Assembly (NCBI RefSeq): GCF_002355155.1
Contig: NZ_AP017369.1
Span: forward strand, 2,046,001-2,110,000
From: Corynebacterium suranareeae
GTDB lineage: Bacteria; Actinomycetota; Actinomycetes; Mycobacteriales; Mycobacteriaceae
Direction of reading: 5' to 3'
Length of the DNA stretch: 64,000 bases
Shown in pieces: positions 50,827-58,714 of the stretch. Position 1 is the first letter of the stretch; every line of letters starts with the position of its first letter. The notes below the pieces were generated by a model. The model did no database searches and was not told the origin of the DNA. It saw nothing but the letters and a program-made list of their open reading frames with translations. A program made the position numbers and the translations under genes.

Positions 50827-51087
50827 ATGTGTACAGCACATAAATCCACCATCAGCATCCCCACCGACCAGCTCAGCCCCGCGATGCGGCGGATATTTCA
50901 CGCAACAAGCTTCTTGGGTTCGCTTATCAAACCGCTGTTTATCATCACAGCAGCACTGCTGCTGGTCGTAGCACTCACCCCTGAGCGCGTCCATGAAATG
51001 CTGGTGCTCAACATTCTTGCCTTTTCTGCCGGCTACGCGATACTACGCAGTATTCGCGGTCTACGCCGACTTATGCGGCGCGACTAG
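50827..51087 (+). CDS. Small membrane protein
   Basis: 86 residues. Two hydrophobic segments (about 33-48, PLFIITAALLLVVALT, and 56-70, LVLNILAFSAGYAIL) are separated by a short ERVHEM loop; the C-terminus is basic (RSIRGLRRLMRRD). Encoded 28 bases after the preceding gene, with CAGAAAGG upstream. Function unknown. Confidence 0.55.
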   Translation: MCTAHKSTISIPTDQLSPAMRRIFHATSFLGSLIKPLFIITAALLLVVALTPERVHEMLVLNILAFSAGYAILRSIRGLRRLMRRD

Positions 51088-51131
51088 CTCGCCAGCCAAC
51101 CACACAAACCCAACAAGAAAGAAACACCACT

Positions 51132-51368
51132 ATGGCGACATACCAAGTCAGTTTCATTGCTCTCGCAGAATCAATAATTGAAGTCGAAGCAGACAGCCCT
51201 GAGGAAGCACTCGACCGAGCCAACGAAGAATTTGACTACCCTGACGTTAATATCGGAAACAACTTTGAGCTCCACGACTGGGAGGCACGCGCGGACGTTG
51301 ACTGGCTAGACACTCACTCCACCGCGCAGCAACGCCTCAAAGAGCACGTCGTCAAAGTCGAAGACTGA
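51132..51368 (+). CDS. Small acidic protein, first of a tandem paralogue pair
   Basis: 78 residues. The pattern ATYQVSFIALAESIIEVEADSPEEALDRANEEF, then LHDWEARADVDW, is repeated in the next gene with about 45 per cent identity. The beta-alpha start with EVEADSPEEA is seen in small DNA-element proteins of unknown function. Confidence 0.58.
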   Translation: MATYQVSFIALAESIIEVEADSPEEALDRANEEFDYPDVNIGNNFELHDWEARADVDWLDTHSTAQQRLKEHVVKVED

Positions 51369-51408
51369 ACTCGAACACCACATATCGCCTTAAGAAAGGA
51401 CACTAATA

Positions 51409-51645
51409 GTGGCGACCCACCGCGTCCATTTTGTCGCAACTGCATCCACCTACATTGACGTTGAGGCAGATTCCCCCGAAGATGCTGTAGAAAAAGCATA
51501 TGAACTCTCCGGCGATCTACCCGGCCTCATCGCCGACAACGAATTCGATCTGGGTGAATGGGAGCCTCAGGCTAACGTCCGGTGGCCCGATAACTCTGTC
51601 TCTCGCGAGCAACGCCTCAAAGAAGGTGTTGATCTGCTCGATTAA
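51409..51645 (+). CDS. Small acidic protein, second of a tandem paralogue pair
   Basis: 78 residues from a GTG start with AAGAAAGGACAC upstream. It parallels the previous gene (ATHRVHFVATASTYIDVEADSPEDAVEKAYELS; LGEWEPQANVRW; REQRLKEGV). Gene duplication within the operon is likely. A terminator follows. Confidence 0.58.
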   Translation: MATHRVHFVATASTYIDVEADSPEDAVEKAYELSGDLPGLIADNEFDLGEWEPQANVRWPDNSVSREQRLKEGVDLLD

Positions 51646-51659
51646 ACAAACTACAAACA

Positions 51660-51710
51660 CACCCCCTCGTGCTTCTGCTGTTTTCACAGCTGCGCGAGGG
51701 GGTTATTTTT
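51660..51710 (+). terminator. Strong terminator
   Basis: Arms ACCCCCTCGTGC and GCGCGAGGGGGTT followed by ATTTTTTTT. Confidence 0.8.
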
Positions 51711-51718
51711 TTTGGGTG

Positions 51719-52013
51719 ACCGCACGGCTGGCGGTGGCGTCAGGTGAAAAAAGATGAGGGCACACAACGCCTGCGCGTGCATAAGGTGGCTATCCCTTGC
51801 TGCTGTGTGGGACAGCAGCCGGGAGTGGGTGTGAAGATCAAGGGTTCAAGGTTATCTGTTCTGGCTAAGGTTTACCGTTTAGCACTAACGTGCTAACACT
51901 ACTGAAGGTACATGCACGTGCGTGTCATATACCTTTGCTACCTTAAGCACAGACAACAACCACAAGCTCTTGTTTATCTATTAAAAACACTCAACCACAA
52001 AGGAAAAACCATC
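51719..52013. other. Gap with no supported gene
   Basis: GC-rich spacer with a short AGCAC-TAAC-GTGCT palindrome near 51881-51896. The end (from 51990) is the leader of the next gene with AAAGGAAAAACC. No other function is visible. Confidence 0.4.
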
Positions 52014-52289
52014 ATGTTCGTTGCATTTATGATCCCCATCGTTATGGCGCTCGGTGCCATGGCTATTATTACTCTCTTCGGCCAAAACCCATCCCAGCGC
52101 CGCAAGCGTGCTCAGCAGCAAGCTAAAGATCGCTATGAGGGGGCTATTCGATCTGGTCAGTTCATTGACCACTGCAGCTGCCCGCGCTGCCGACGCAACT
52201 GCCGTCGCCGGCACAAGAAGCTCAAAGGCTTCAGCGGATACCCCGATGAAATTCTCAAAAAGTATCCGGTGAAATACCTTTCCCGTTAA
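52014..52289 (+). CDS. Small membrane protein with Cys cluster
   Basis: 91 residues from the ATG at 52014. A membrane helix at about 3-20 (VAFMIPIVMALGAMAIITLF) is followed by a basic stretch and HCSCPRCRRNCRRRHKK, a cysteine cluster of CxCxxCxxxC type that may bind zinc. The C-terminus is SGYPDEILKKYPVKYLSR. It might be a small membrane-bound regulator. It is the last gene of the plus-strand block. Confidence 0.55.
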   Translation: MFVAFMIPIVMALGAMAIITLFGQNPSQRRKRAQQQAKDRYEGAIRSGQFIDHCSCPRCRRNCRRRHKKLKGFSGYPDEILKKYPVKYLSR

Positions 52290-52290
52290 C

Positions 52291-52340
52291 AACACCCAAC
52301 AACAGCGTTAGAAAAAAATGCCTGTGGTTGGGTGTTTTTT
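52291..52340 (+). terminator. Terminator between converging genes
   Basis: Arms AACACCCAAC and GTTGGGTGTT with a nine-T run; separates the plus-strand block from the integrase. Confidence 0.7.
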
Positions 52341-52352
52341 TTTGGAATTTAA

Positions 52353-53513
52353 TCAAGCACTTTTACGTGCCACACGCTTTGCCAATTCCCCATCGCGCTC
52401 ACCTGAGTGCTGATAACGCAGTGCTGCACTCGGCGTTGAGTGCCCAAGCCGTGCCATCACCTCCTTGAGGGTTGCGCCAACCTGTGCATATTTCGTACCG
52501 GAGTAGTGACGCATCGAGTGGACGGTCGCTGTACTGTGAATGCTTTTTCGCGCTCGATCCCAGTTGTGCTTAAAGGTGTGATACGGCATCGGATCTTCCG
52601 GGTCCCCAATAGCACTCCACAACCGCTGACCCACGTCAACGCTGTCCACATATGCTGCAATAGTCACTGCATCCTCACCGTAGATATACAAGCTACGCAC
52701 GCCTGCGGCACTCTTAGGTGGACCTTCTACTCGACCGTGATACTTAGTATGAGTAATACTCCGGGAGATTCTTATTCGAACACAATCTACTTCTCCCTCG
52801 CGATTAAAGTAGACATCCACATCAGTGGTGCGCAACGCTACAATTTCGCCATATCGCAGCCCACCAGCAATGGCAACTACAGCGATCACAAAGTACTTCA
52901 CCGGTAATGCGGCAATAATCGCATCAAGCTCTGCACTCGTCGGCACATCAACATCTTTGCCTGTGCTGGCACTACCCCCGCCACGTACTTTGCACGGATT
53001 CGTCGGGATGATGCCATCTTCTACAGCAGTATTCATCACAGACTTCATCAACGTATAGTTTCGTGCCATCGCGGTGAGTTTGCCGTCCTGGATCGTATCG
53101 CTATACCACTCACGAACATCAGCGACAGTAATTTCAAAGAGCCCATAATCAGCCCAATAACTTAGTCGATCTGATGTTATATAACGTAAGTATTCATCCT
53201 TCACCCCTTGAGTAAGCTTCTTACCTCGGGCATTTGTCCGGGTTTCTATCCACCTCGATGCATAACTGAAGAAGGACTCCATCATGCGTTCTTCAGCCTC
53301 AAGCTGTGCCCGCTTAAACTTTTCCCGCATCTCAAAATCCATCCACGTGCCATTGATAATGGCCGTGCGCTCAGAGGCCAAGAACTCATCAGCCTCACCC
53401 TTGGTACCGAAAGTATGCGGAGCCGAATATCGCCTACCCTCGTGCATGAAGCGTGCTCTGTACCGACCAGAGCGCAACTTCTCGATCTCTCCCCAATTCC
53501 TCGATCGTGACAT
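52353..53513 (-). CDS. Tyrosine recombinase integrase
   Basis: 386 residues. The N-terminal arm-binding part (GEIEKLRSGRYRARFMHEGRRYSAPHTFGTKGEADEFL) and a core-binding domain (residues about 70-180) precede the catalytic domain with GGLRYGEIVALR (Arg near 216), HSMRHYSGTKYAQ (His 332, Arg 335), LGHST and the nucleophile in LRYQH (Tyr 367). The enzyme probably inserts and excises the element at the tRNA-like site lying 320 bases beyond its start. Two short motif sets (phased GTCACT) lie between the gene and the site. It is the intact copy of two in the window. Confidence 0.87.
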   Translation of the reverse strand: MSRSRNWGEIEKLRSGRYRARFMHEGRRYSAPHTFGTKGEADEFLASERTAIINGTWMDFEMREKFKRAQLEAEERMMESFFSYASRWIETRTNARGKKLTQGVKDEYLRYITSDRLSYWADYGLFEITVADVREWYSDTIQDGKLTAMARNYTLMKSVMNTAVEDGIIPTNPCKVRGGGSASTGKDVDVPTSAELDAIIAALPVKYFVIAVVAIAGGLRYGEIVALRTTDVDVYFNREGEVDCVRIRISRSITHTKYHGRVEGPPKSAAGVRSLYIYGEDAVTIAAYVDSVDVGQRLWSAIGDPEDPMPYHTFKHNWDRARKSIHSTATVHSMRHYSGTKYAQVGATLKEVMARLGHSTPSAALRYQHSGERDGELAKRVARKSA

Positions 53514-53830
53514 ATATCACAAACCCTCTTCCAATTTCCCGCATAGTTTTCAGGTTAAGAAATGTCATTCAGTGAAGGTGTCAGAGTAGTCACTTAGTGT
53601 CACTACCAGTCACTTTAGACATTTCACCCTGCTGGCAGAGGGTGATTTTAGCACCTTTGTTCACACTTGTCACTGCCGTTTATGCGTATAAAAGACAAAC
53701 AGAAGCCATCGCTCACCCTCTCGCCCGCGTGGGGTGAGCGTGGGGTGAGTGGATTCATTTCTGGTCATTATTGGGCGCTTTCTGCTAAAATGAAGCCATC
53801 GCCACCTCGCGTTTTGTGAGGTCACCAGGT
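53514..53830. other. Attachment-site proximal non-coding region
   Basis: No gene. It holds phased GTCACT motifs, a GGGGTGAGCGTGGGGTGAG direct repeat (53731-53750) and GCGTATAAAAGACAAAC. It is almost identical to 62254-62570. Confidence 0.5.
53589..53614. repeat. Phased GTCACT direct repeats near att
   Basis: GTCACT at 53589, 53599 and 53609, exactly 10 bp apart, and a further one at 53669. Phasing, position and repetition in the second element end suggest arm-type sites for the integrase or excisionase. Confidence 0.5.
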
Positions 53831-53863
53831 CGCTACAGCTGGTTCGAACCCAGCTAGGACCAC
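53831..53863. other. Attachment site copy 1 (tRNA 3'-end-like)
   Basis: A 33-base stretch ending GGTTCGAACCCAGCTAGGAC plus CAC. GCTGG-TTCGAAC-CCAGC has the size and consensus of a tRNA T-arm, and TAGGACC could be the 3' acceptor strand. No matching 5' acceptor (GGTCCTA) lies at the right distance, so this is a partial tRNA copy. It repeats at 62571-62603 with one mismatch. Confidence 0.65.
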
Positions 53864-54358
53864 TTGTTTAGCACCTGCTTGCAGGGGTTTTATTCATTTA
53901 TAGGGTCAAAAAACATGCGTTTGTGGGGTGAAAGGATTCATTACAGGTACTTTTAAGCACCTCCTGGTCACTCCCGCTAGTTTTATTCACGATCCGCGTC
54001 CAGCTGCGACAAACCGCACTATAGGGGCACCTTTGATGCGTCTCCGCTGTGCATAATTTTTTGCAAGATGCCCCTCCTGGCCCTTTTCTGTCATGCATAA
54101 TATGCAGAGGTTTTTTCCCACCCCACAAACCCAGCTATGAGGTTTACCCCTGGAAATGTGTACCTACAAAGGGGCAATGCCGCGGGCTAAAACAACATTT
54201 GTGCACACATATATCTGTGATTAATAGCGCCCGCTCACCCCTGCCCCACAGGTTCCCCGGCTCACTTTTTTGACCCTCACCCCAAGGCAAACCCTGAGTC
54301 AAAAAACAGTTCCCACAGATCCACTACGCGCCCCAAAACAGCACTCTCACACGGGCCC
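53864..54358. other. Spacer without genes between att copy 1 and the IS3-family element
   Basis: About 500 bases, including GCACCTGCTTGCAGGGGTTTTATT (hairpin-like) just behind the att copy. No gene is supported. It probably represents the left end of the second element. Confidence 0.4.
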
Positions 54359-54389
54359 GACCCCTTGAAAGTAGACACAGGGGATTTAA

Positions 54390-55293
54390 TCAGGAAGCAG
54401 ACTTCAGAATAGCAGAACCCTGGACCTCAAACACCGCAGGCGCCACATAGCCACACCAAGAATGTCTGCGCACCGTGTTGTACTAGGTCACACCACCGAA
54501 ATACCTCCCGACGGCACACCAACTGATTAGCAAACGTCTTGGAATCCTGCAGCACTTCCCGCTTGAGCGCGGCATTAAACGACTCCGCTAGCGAATTATC
54601 CGCACTGGTACCAACAGCACCCATCGACTGACGAACACCCAACTTTTTACAAGTGTCCTGAAACGCCTGCGAGGTGTACACACTGCCGTGATCCGAATGA
54701 AAAACAGCACCCTGTAGACTGCCTCGCTGACTCTTCGCCATCATCAACGCCTCCTGCACCAATGACGTGCGCATATGATCCGCAAAGGCAAAACCCACCA
54801 ACCGTGCTAAGAATAGCAATCAATGACCGTCGTCAAATACATATTCGACCCATCAGCAATCGGCAGATAAGTAATATCCCCGACGTAAACTTCATTGGCA
54901 GCCAAAGCGTTGAATTGACGCTTCACCAAGTCCGGGAACACCGGCTTGACAGCTGCTGGGATTGTGGTGATGACCTTGCGTTTCTTCGTAAAACCAACAA
55001 GCTTCATCGAAGACATCACTCGAGCGACTCGCTTGTGGTTAACCGGAGTTGTTGTACCTGGCCCGTCATTAAGCTCGGCCGTAATACGTTTCGCACCATA
55101 ACAGCCGCGTTCTTTAGTGAAGATGGACTTGATCTTCGCTCCCAGGACTGCGTCGCTGAGCAGGAGTTTCTTCCTCGTCAGAGCAGTCTTTTTCCATTTG
55201 TAATACGAGGAACGGTTAATTTTCAACACTTCGCATAACCGCTTAACTTCAGTAGGTTTTTCGCACGTCGTCAACAAACCAGAAGCGGGTCAT
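54390..55293 (-). pseudogene. IS3-family transposase OrfB, frameshifted
   Basis: The segments EVKRLCEVLKINRSSYYKWKK, RITAELNDGPGTTTPVNHKRVARVM and VYVGDITYLPIADGSNMYLTTVIDC, then RLVGFAFADHM, FHSDHGSVYTSQAF and ADNSLAESFNAALKRE, form a DDE integrase core of IS3 type (Asp in GDITY, Asp in HSDHG, Glu in LAESF). The reading frame breaks near 55240 (MTRFWFVDDVRKTY start lost), near 54815 and near 54470 (tail reads YNTVRRHSWCGYVAPAVFE in another frame). At least three frameshifts make it inactive. Confidence 0.75.
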
Positions 55294-55587
55294 AAGTCTT
55301 GCCTCTTGCCGGGAAAATATTTAGCAGCCTTGCGCAAAATGTCGCGTTCTTCACGCAGTAGTGCGTTTTCCTTCTTTAGCTGTCTGATTTGTTCAGCTTC
55401 CGACATTGCTGTTGCTTCTTTGGTGTTGGTTGAGGCATGCGCACCGTATTTATTGATCGAAGTATTTCAGGGTTACTCGGTTGATGCCGAGATCGTTGGC
55501 GATCTGTTGGAGTGAGGCCCCATCGGAGTTCTCGTACAAAGCAACGGCGTCGCGTTTGAACTCCTCGGAGTAGGTCTTGGTTGGCAT
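55290..55587 (-). pseudogene. IS3-family transposase OrfA, frameshifted
   Basis: It starts PTKTYSEEFKRDAVALYENS with helix-turn-helix SLQQIANDLGINRVTLK, then shifts frame near 55460 and stops. The rest appears in another frame as NKYGAHAST, QIRQLKKENALLREERDILRKAAKYFPGKRQDL, the leucine-zipper end of OrfA. It overlaps the OrfB start as ATGA, as usual for programmed -1 shifting. Confidence 0.72.
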
Positions 55588-55677
55588 GATAGGTAGGTTA
55601 CCTTTCTGTCCCAGAATGTTGGGATGTTAGGTGTCTACCAAACAGGGGTCAGGTCCTATTTGTCATAAACTTTCTCC

Positions 55678-56648
55678 TTAGAGATTGCGCGGATAGATTA
55701 AGGTCTGTGGCCCGGTCGGGTGTCCCAGCGGTAACTAGTCCAGGCCTGTTTGATAAGCCGACGCAGAATAATCACCGCGTTGGCTAAAGCGATAAACGCT
55801 TCCACAACCCGGGTACAACGTTCGGTGCAGATACTAAGTTTCTTAAAACCCCGGTTATGCCAAGAGTTAGTACGCTCCACCACCCACCGAGTCCCAGCCT
55901 GCAGCGGCTCATCTTTAATGCTGATCACCCAGCTATAACCAAATTCGCTGAGTAGCCTGCGGGTTTTCTTCGAGTCATACCCAGCATCGAGATGCACCGT
56001 GATCTGATCGGGAAGAGAGCCCCCAAACCGGCCGAGCGTGTCCAAGGTTGCAGCTAACAACGGTAAATCATGCCGATTGGCTCCGGCGACCACGCACCCG
56101 ATCGGGATTCCATGTCCATCGACCATTAACGAGCGTTTGGTGCCTTTTTCCCGGTCAACCGGGAATCTGCCGGCTACCTCTCCGCCGCAGGGAGCTTTAA
56201 CAATGCAGCCATCAACATTTAAGTTTTCTAGGTCTAACCCGATGAAACGGTCGTAGGACTCCAGACAGATCTGTTCTAAATTCTTGAAAATCCCGGCAGT
56301 GATCCACTCGTCTCGGCGGGTGCGTATCGTGGTGGCTGAGCAGGTGGAATCGGAAATCTTGATATAGGAGACACCGAGGACAAGCACTGCGATGAGTTTG
56401 TCGACGATGATCCGGTCAGCAATGCGTGCACGGTGGCACCCTAGTGGGTGGGTGATGATAACCGGTGGGATTAAGGCGGAGAACTGGCGCCAGAGGGGGT
56501 CGATGATAGATGATGGAAGGGCAGGCACGAGTACTCCTGGGGTGTTTACGTTTTCTTGGTCGAATTCGTATTTACCAGGCCTCGTGCTTGTTCTATTTCA
56601 TGACCCCTATGTTTTCCCTTTTATCCACCTATCCGCGCAATCTCTTAA
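55678..56648 (-). mobile_element. IS5-family insertion sequence, apparently intact
   Basis: Perfect 17-bp inverted ends beginning AGAGATTGCGCGGATAG (55681-55697) and its complement (56629-56645), extended by palindromic TTA/TAA that includes the probable short target duplication. One transposase gene fills most of it. Its insertion splits the leader sequence that corresponds to 26219-26265 near the first helicase gene. Confidence 0.82.
55698..56528 (-). CDS. IS5-family transposase
   Basis: 276 residues. The DDE residues are visible as NVDGCIVKAP (Asp), TVHLDAGYDS (Asp) and RWVVERTNSWHNRGF (Glu). The N-terminus has PSSIIDPLWRQFSALIPP. Length and motifs fit the IS427/IS1031-like branch of IS5. 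There are no stops, so it is probably functional. Confidence 0.85.
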   Translation of the reverse strand: MPALPSSIIDPLWRQFSALIPPVIITHPLGCHRARIADRIIVDKLIAVLVLGVSYIKISDSTCSATTIRTRRDEWITAGIFKNLEQICLESYDRFIGLDLENLNVDGCIVKAPCGGEVAGRFPVDREKGTKRSLMVDGHGIPIGCVVAGANRHDLPLLAATLDTLGRFGGSLPDQITVHLDAGYDSKKTRRLLSEFGYSWVISIKDEPLQAGTRWVVERTNSWHNRGFKKLSICTERCTRVVEAFIALANAVIILRRLIKQAWTSYRWDTRPGHRP

Positions 56649-56710
56649 ATTTAATCACCTATTAATTAGAGAAAATTCTAGCAATCAAATTCGCATTTCT
56701 ATACAGGTGC

Positions 56711-56764
56711 GAACACGACAAAGCCCTCCCCGGAACTTAGTCCGAGAAGGGCTTTGTCGTGTTC
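56711..56764 (-). terminator. Very strong terminator after pentapeptide gene
   Basis: Seventeen-base perfect arms starting GAACACGACAAAGCCCT. This is the counterpart of the hairpin at 26306-26338. Confidence 0.8.
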
Positions 56765-56793
56765 TCAAATGCTGTCAAAACTGAATGATTATG

Positions 56794-57687
56794 CTACGAA
56801 CAATAGCGATCGGCAACAAACTGCACCTCACCCCACTTCGTCGAAATAGTCTCATAATCACTGTAACGTTTTCGCTCTAAAAGCGACCCATCTGGAAACA
56901 CAGTCTCATGATCTACAACCGCCTCGGAGAGATTAATAGCATCATCGGACCCCTCCAAATTCGCCCCTTTTAGATTACATCCCCGGAAGATGGCGTCCGA
57001 AGCGTTCTTAAACACACACCGACTCCCTTGTAAATCAGCATTCCCAAAGAAGGCATTAGTGATGTCCGCAGAAATATCAGCAAAATTTATCACCGCTTCA
57101 CGAAACCGACTATGCGACAAATCACCCGAAATTACAGTATCGCCCAACTGAGCGCCAATAAAGCTGCAGTAGGAAAGATCGCAATTCGTTAATCGTGCAT
57201 ATTGCCATGAACACTCACCGAAATTTGCACCAGAAAAACAACAATCCGACACATTCACCGAATCTGTTTTTAAGGCATATAGCCGAAGACTGACCTCAAC
57301 TTCAAACGACGGGGTCTTGTCCAAAGGAGCATGGAAAACATGTGTTGATGGTACCGCCTGTGCCTCAAACCTTTCGGGGGATTCATCAGACGCGCGCCCT
57401 AACCTCCGCCCCAGTTGCTCAAATATTTGCCGTCCTACAGTAATCTCAGACCAACCGTATTTCCGTGGAAAATCTGATTCGACAAACATATGCGTAACAA
57501 CAATGTCACACAGTGACTGAACGATACTCGCTCCATAAGTTGTACCCGTTGCTGCAGCGCGATCCATGGATCTAAACGCATGTTGAACTGTGGCAGAGCG
57601 GATCGCGCTGTTATCGCTACTTAAACCCGCAATCAAGGGAGCAAAAATATCGCCTTCAAGAAGGAAAGCTTCATCAGTCTTGTTCAT
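56794..57687 (-). CDS. Pentapeptide-repeat protein
   Basis: 297 residues. The first 140 residues are helical (IVQSLCDIVVTHMFVESDFP; IFEQLGRRLGRAS). The C-terminal half shows pentapeptide A(N/D)LxX-type repeats: CCFSGANFGECSWQYARLTNCDLSYCSFIGAQL and NAFFGNADLQGSRCVFKNASDAIFRGCNLKGANLEGS. Such beta-helices often bind nucleic-acid-associated proteins or act as inhibitors or immunity factors. It sits at the same place relative to the helicase start and LGFP gene as 26446-27225 in the first element, which shows only a weak version of this pattern. Possible immunity or protective factor; inference only. Confidence 0.72.
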   Translation of the reverse strand: MNKTDEAFLLEGDIFAPLIAGLSSDNSAIRSATVQHAFRSMDRAAATGTTYGASIVQSLCDIVVTHMFVESDFPRKYGWSEITVGRQIFEQLGRRLGRASDESPERFEAQAVPSTHVFHAPLDKTPSFEVEVSLRLYALKTDSVNVSDCCFSGANFGECSWQYARLTNCDLSYCSFIGAQLGDTVISGDLSHSRFREAVINFADISADITNAFFGNADLQGSRCVFKNASDAIFRGCNLKGANLEGSDDAINLSEAVVDHETVFPDGSLLERKRYSDYETISTKWGEVQFVADRYCS

Positions 57688-58108
57688 CCCAGTCCATGCC
57701 TTTCTTCTGGTTCATGTGGGGAAGTGCTTTCCTCATACCTGCTTTCTAAAAGCCCTCAAGCTTCAAGCCTTAAGCCCTAAAAAAGAACTATTCTCAGGAG
57801 CTTTCCGTGTACTAACTCGCGTTGTTCATACCGCAGGAGCTTTCACAACAATACCGTGCCCAAAAACGCTAAAGTGTGTGACCAAAATTTTTGGAGTTCC
57901 TGCACTAAACGCTCATGTGCATGCAGTGAGACGTGATCGCCAATGAAATCTGGGCTGCGCTCAGCGCGTTGTTTCCTGCTATATAAACCTCAGATAGCCC
58001 ACCGGCAGAACAGACCTAGGTTTACTAACGATGTCAGCAGTTCTTGCAGAAAACTTCCGGGGTCGCAACATCGTCGCCACCCTACACTGGGGTGAGCACG
58101 ACGTGATC
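57688..58108. other. Spacer with no supported gene
   Basis: No gene with RBS is visible. A repeated AGGAGCTTTC (57797 and 57836) suggests a remnant of a deleted gene. Base use differs from the element, being mixed AT- and GC-rich. Confidence 0.35.
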
Positions 58109-58543
58109 TCAATACTCCTCGAATGCACTCGATTGTGCTCGCTGCATGGCCCTGGCCTGCGAATTGAGCCCTTCGCACCAGGAGGGGTAAACACGAAATC
58201 CACGTTTACCCGGCTGTCCGTCTGCTGCGGTAATCCCCAATTCTGCAAGATGACCAGCGGAAAACCTAAACACTCCGCGCCGAACATCGTTCCTCACAAA
58301 GACAAGAAGACCAGCATTCATCCCGTCGTCACTAAACGGCTGGGTCTGCCCTCCCACGCCTCGCTGCCAAAAGGCAACAAAGGCACCCGGCTTCGACGGC
58401 GTGTTCCGGCCAGTCCGGACATGCCACTCATGACCTTCAACCTGTGCTAATCCTGATTCATAATCACTGTTCTGTGGCTCAGGGGCGACCGAAACAGTTA
58501 TGCCCAGCTCGGTCGACCACATCTCCAACGCGCTAAATCCCAT
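58109..58543 (-). CDS. MepB-like protein
   Basis: 144 residues. The pattern NSDYESGLAQVEGHEWHVRTGRNTPSKPGAFVAFWQR, then PFSDDG, GLLVFVRN and GKRGFRVYPSWCEGLNSQARAMQRAQSSAFEEY, follows the MepB family (YESGxF..R.a..TP.K.GqFV..W.R.., then GF.vYP.W....QA...Q). The gene is complete from start to stop. MepB homologues are associated with toxin-antitoxin-like or stress-response operons, with function unsettled. The overlapping plus-strand frame is not supported. It was probably acquired together with the candidate toxin cluster. Confidence 0.68.
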   Translation of the reverse strand: MGFSALEMWSTELGITVSVAPEPQNSDYESGLAQVEGHEWHVRTGRNTPSKPGAFVAFWQRGVGGQTQPFSDDGMNAGLLVFVRNDVRRGVFRFSAGHLAELGITAADGQPGKRGFRVYPSWCEGLNSQARAMQRAQSSAFEEY

Positions 58544-58714
58544 GAGCTCAACTTATCAACTTCAGCCGCAGGAAGCCTACTGCCTCCTCTCGCCTCCTTC
58601 CGCAATACTCCCTAGATCTTGTTTAACCGTCAGGAGTTGGAGGGTATATCCGGCTACTGAACGACAACACTTTTAAACGACGGCGCTTGCGACTATTACC
58701 TTTGACCCGGCGCA

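Larger units (their letters stand above)
54359..55650 (-). mobile_element. Decayed IS3-family insertion sequence
   Basis: About 1.29 kb, bounded by imperfect inverted ends GACCCCTTGAAAGTAGACAC (54359-54378) and the reverse complement GACCCCTGTTTGGTAGACAC (55631-55650). It encodes a two-frame transposase, both parts frameshifted. Just beyond the right end are the first codons of the second-copy helicase, so the insertion or a related deletion removed the rest of that gene. Confidence 0.75.

Noticed and set aside
53780..53866. Complete tRNA gene at the att site
   Set aside because: T-arm and 3' acceptor are present, but no matching 5' acceptor, D-arm or canonical anticodon loop is found upstream; only a partial copy is supported. 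The same holds for 62530-62606.
58031..58450. Plus-strand frame of 139 codons
   Set aside because: It lies opposite the MepB-like gene, which has clear family features; the plus frame has no recognisable domain or RBS.
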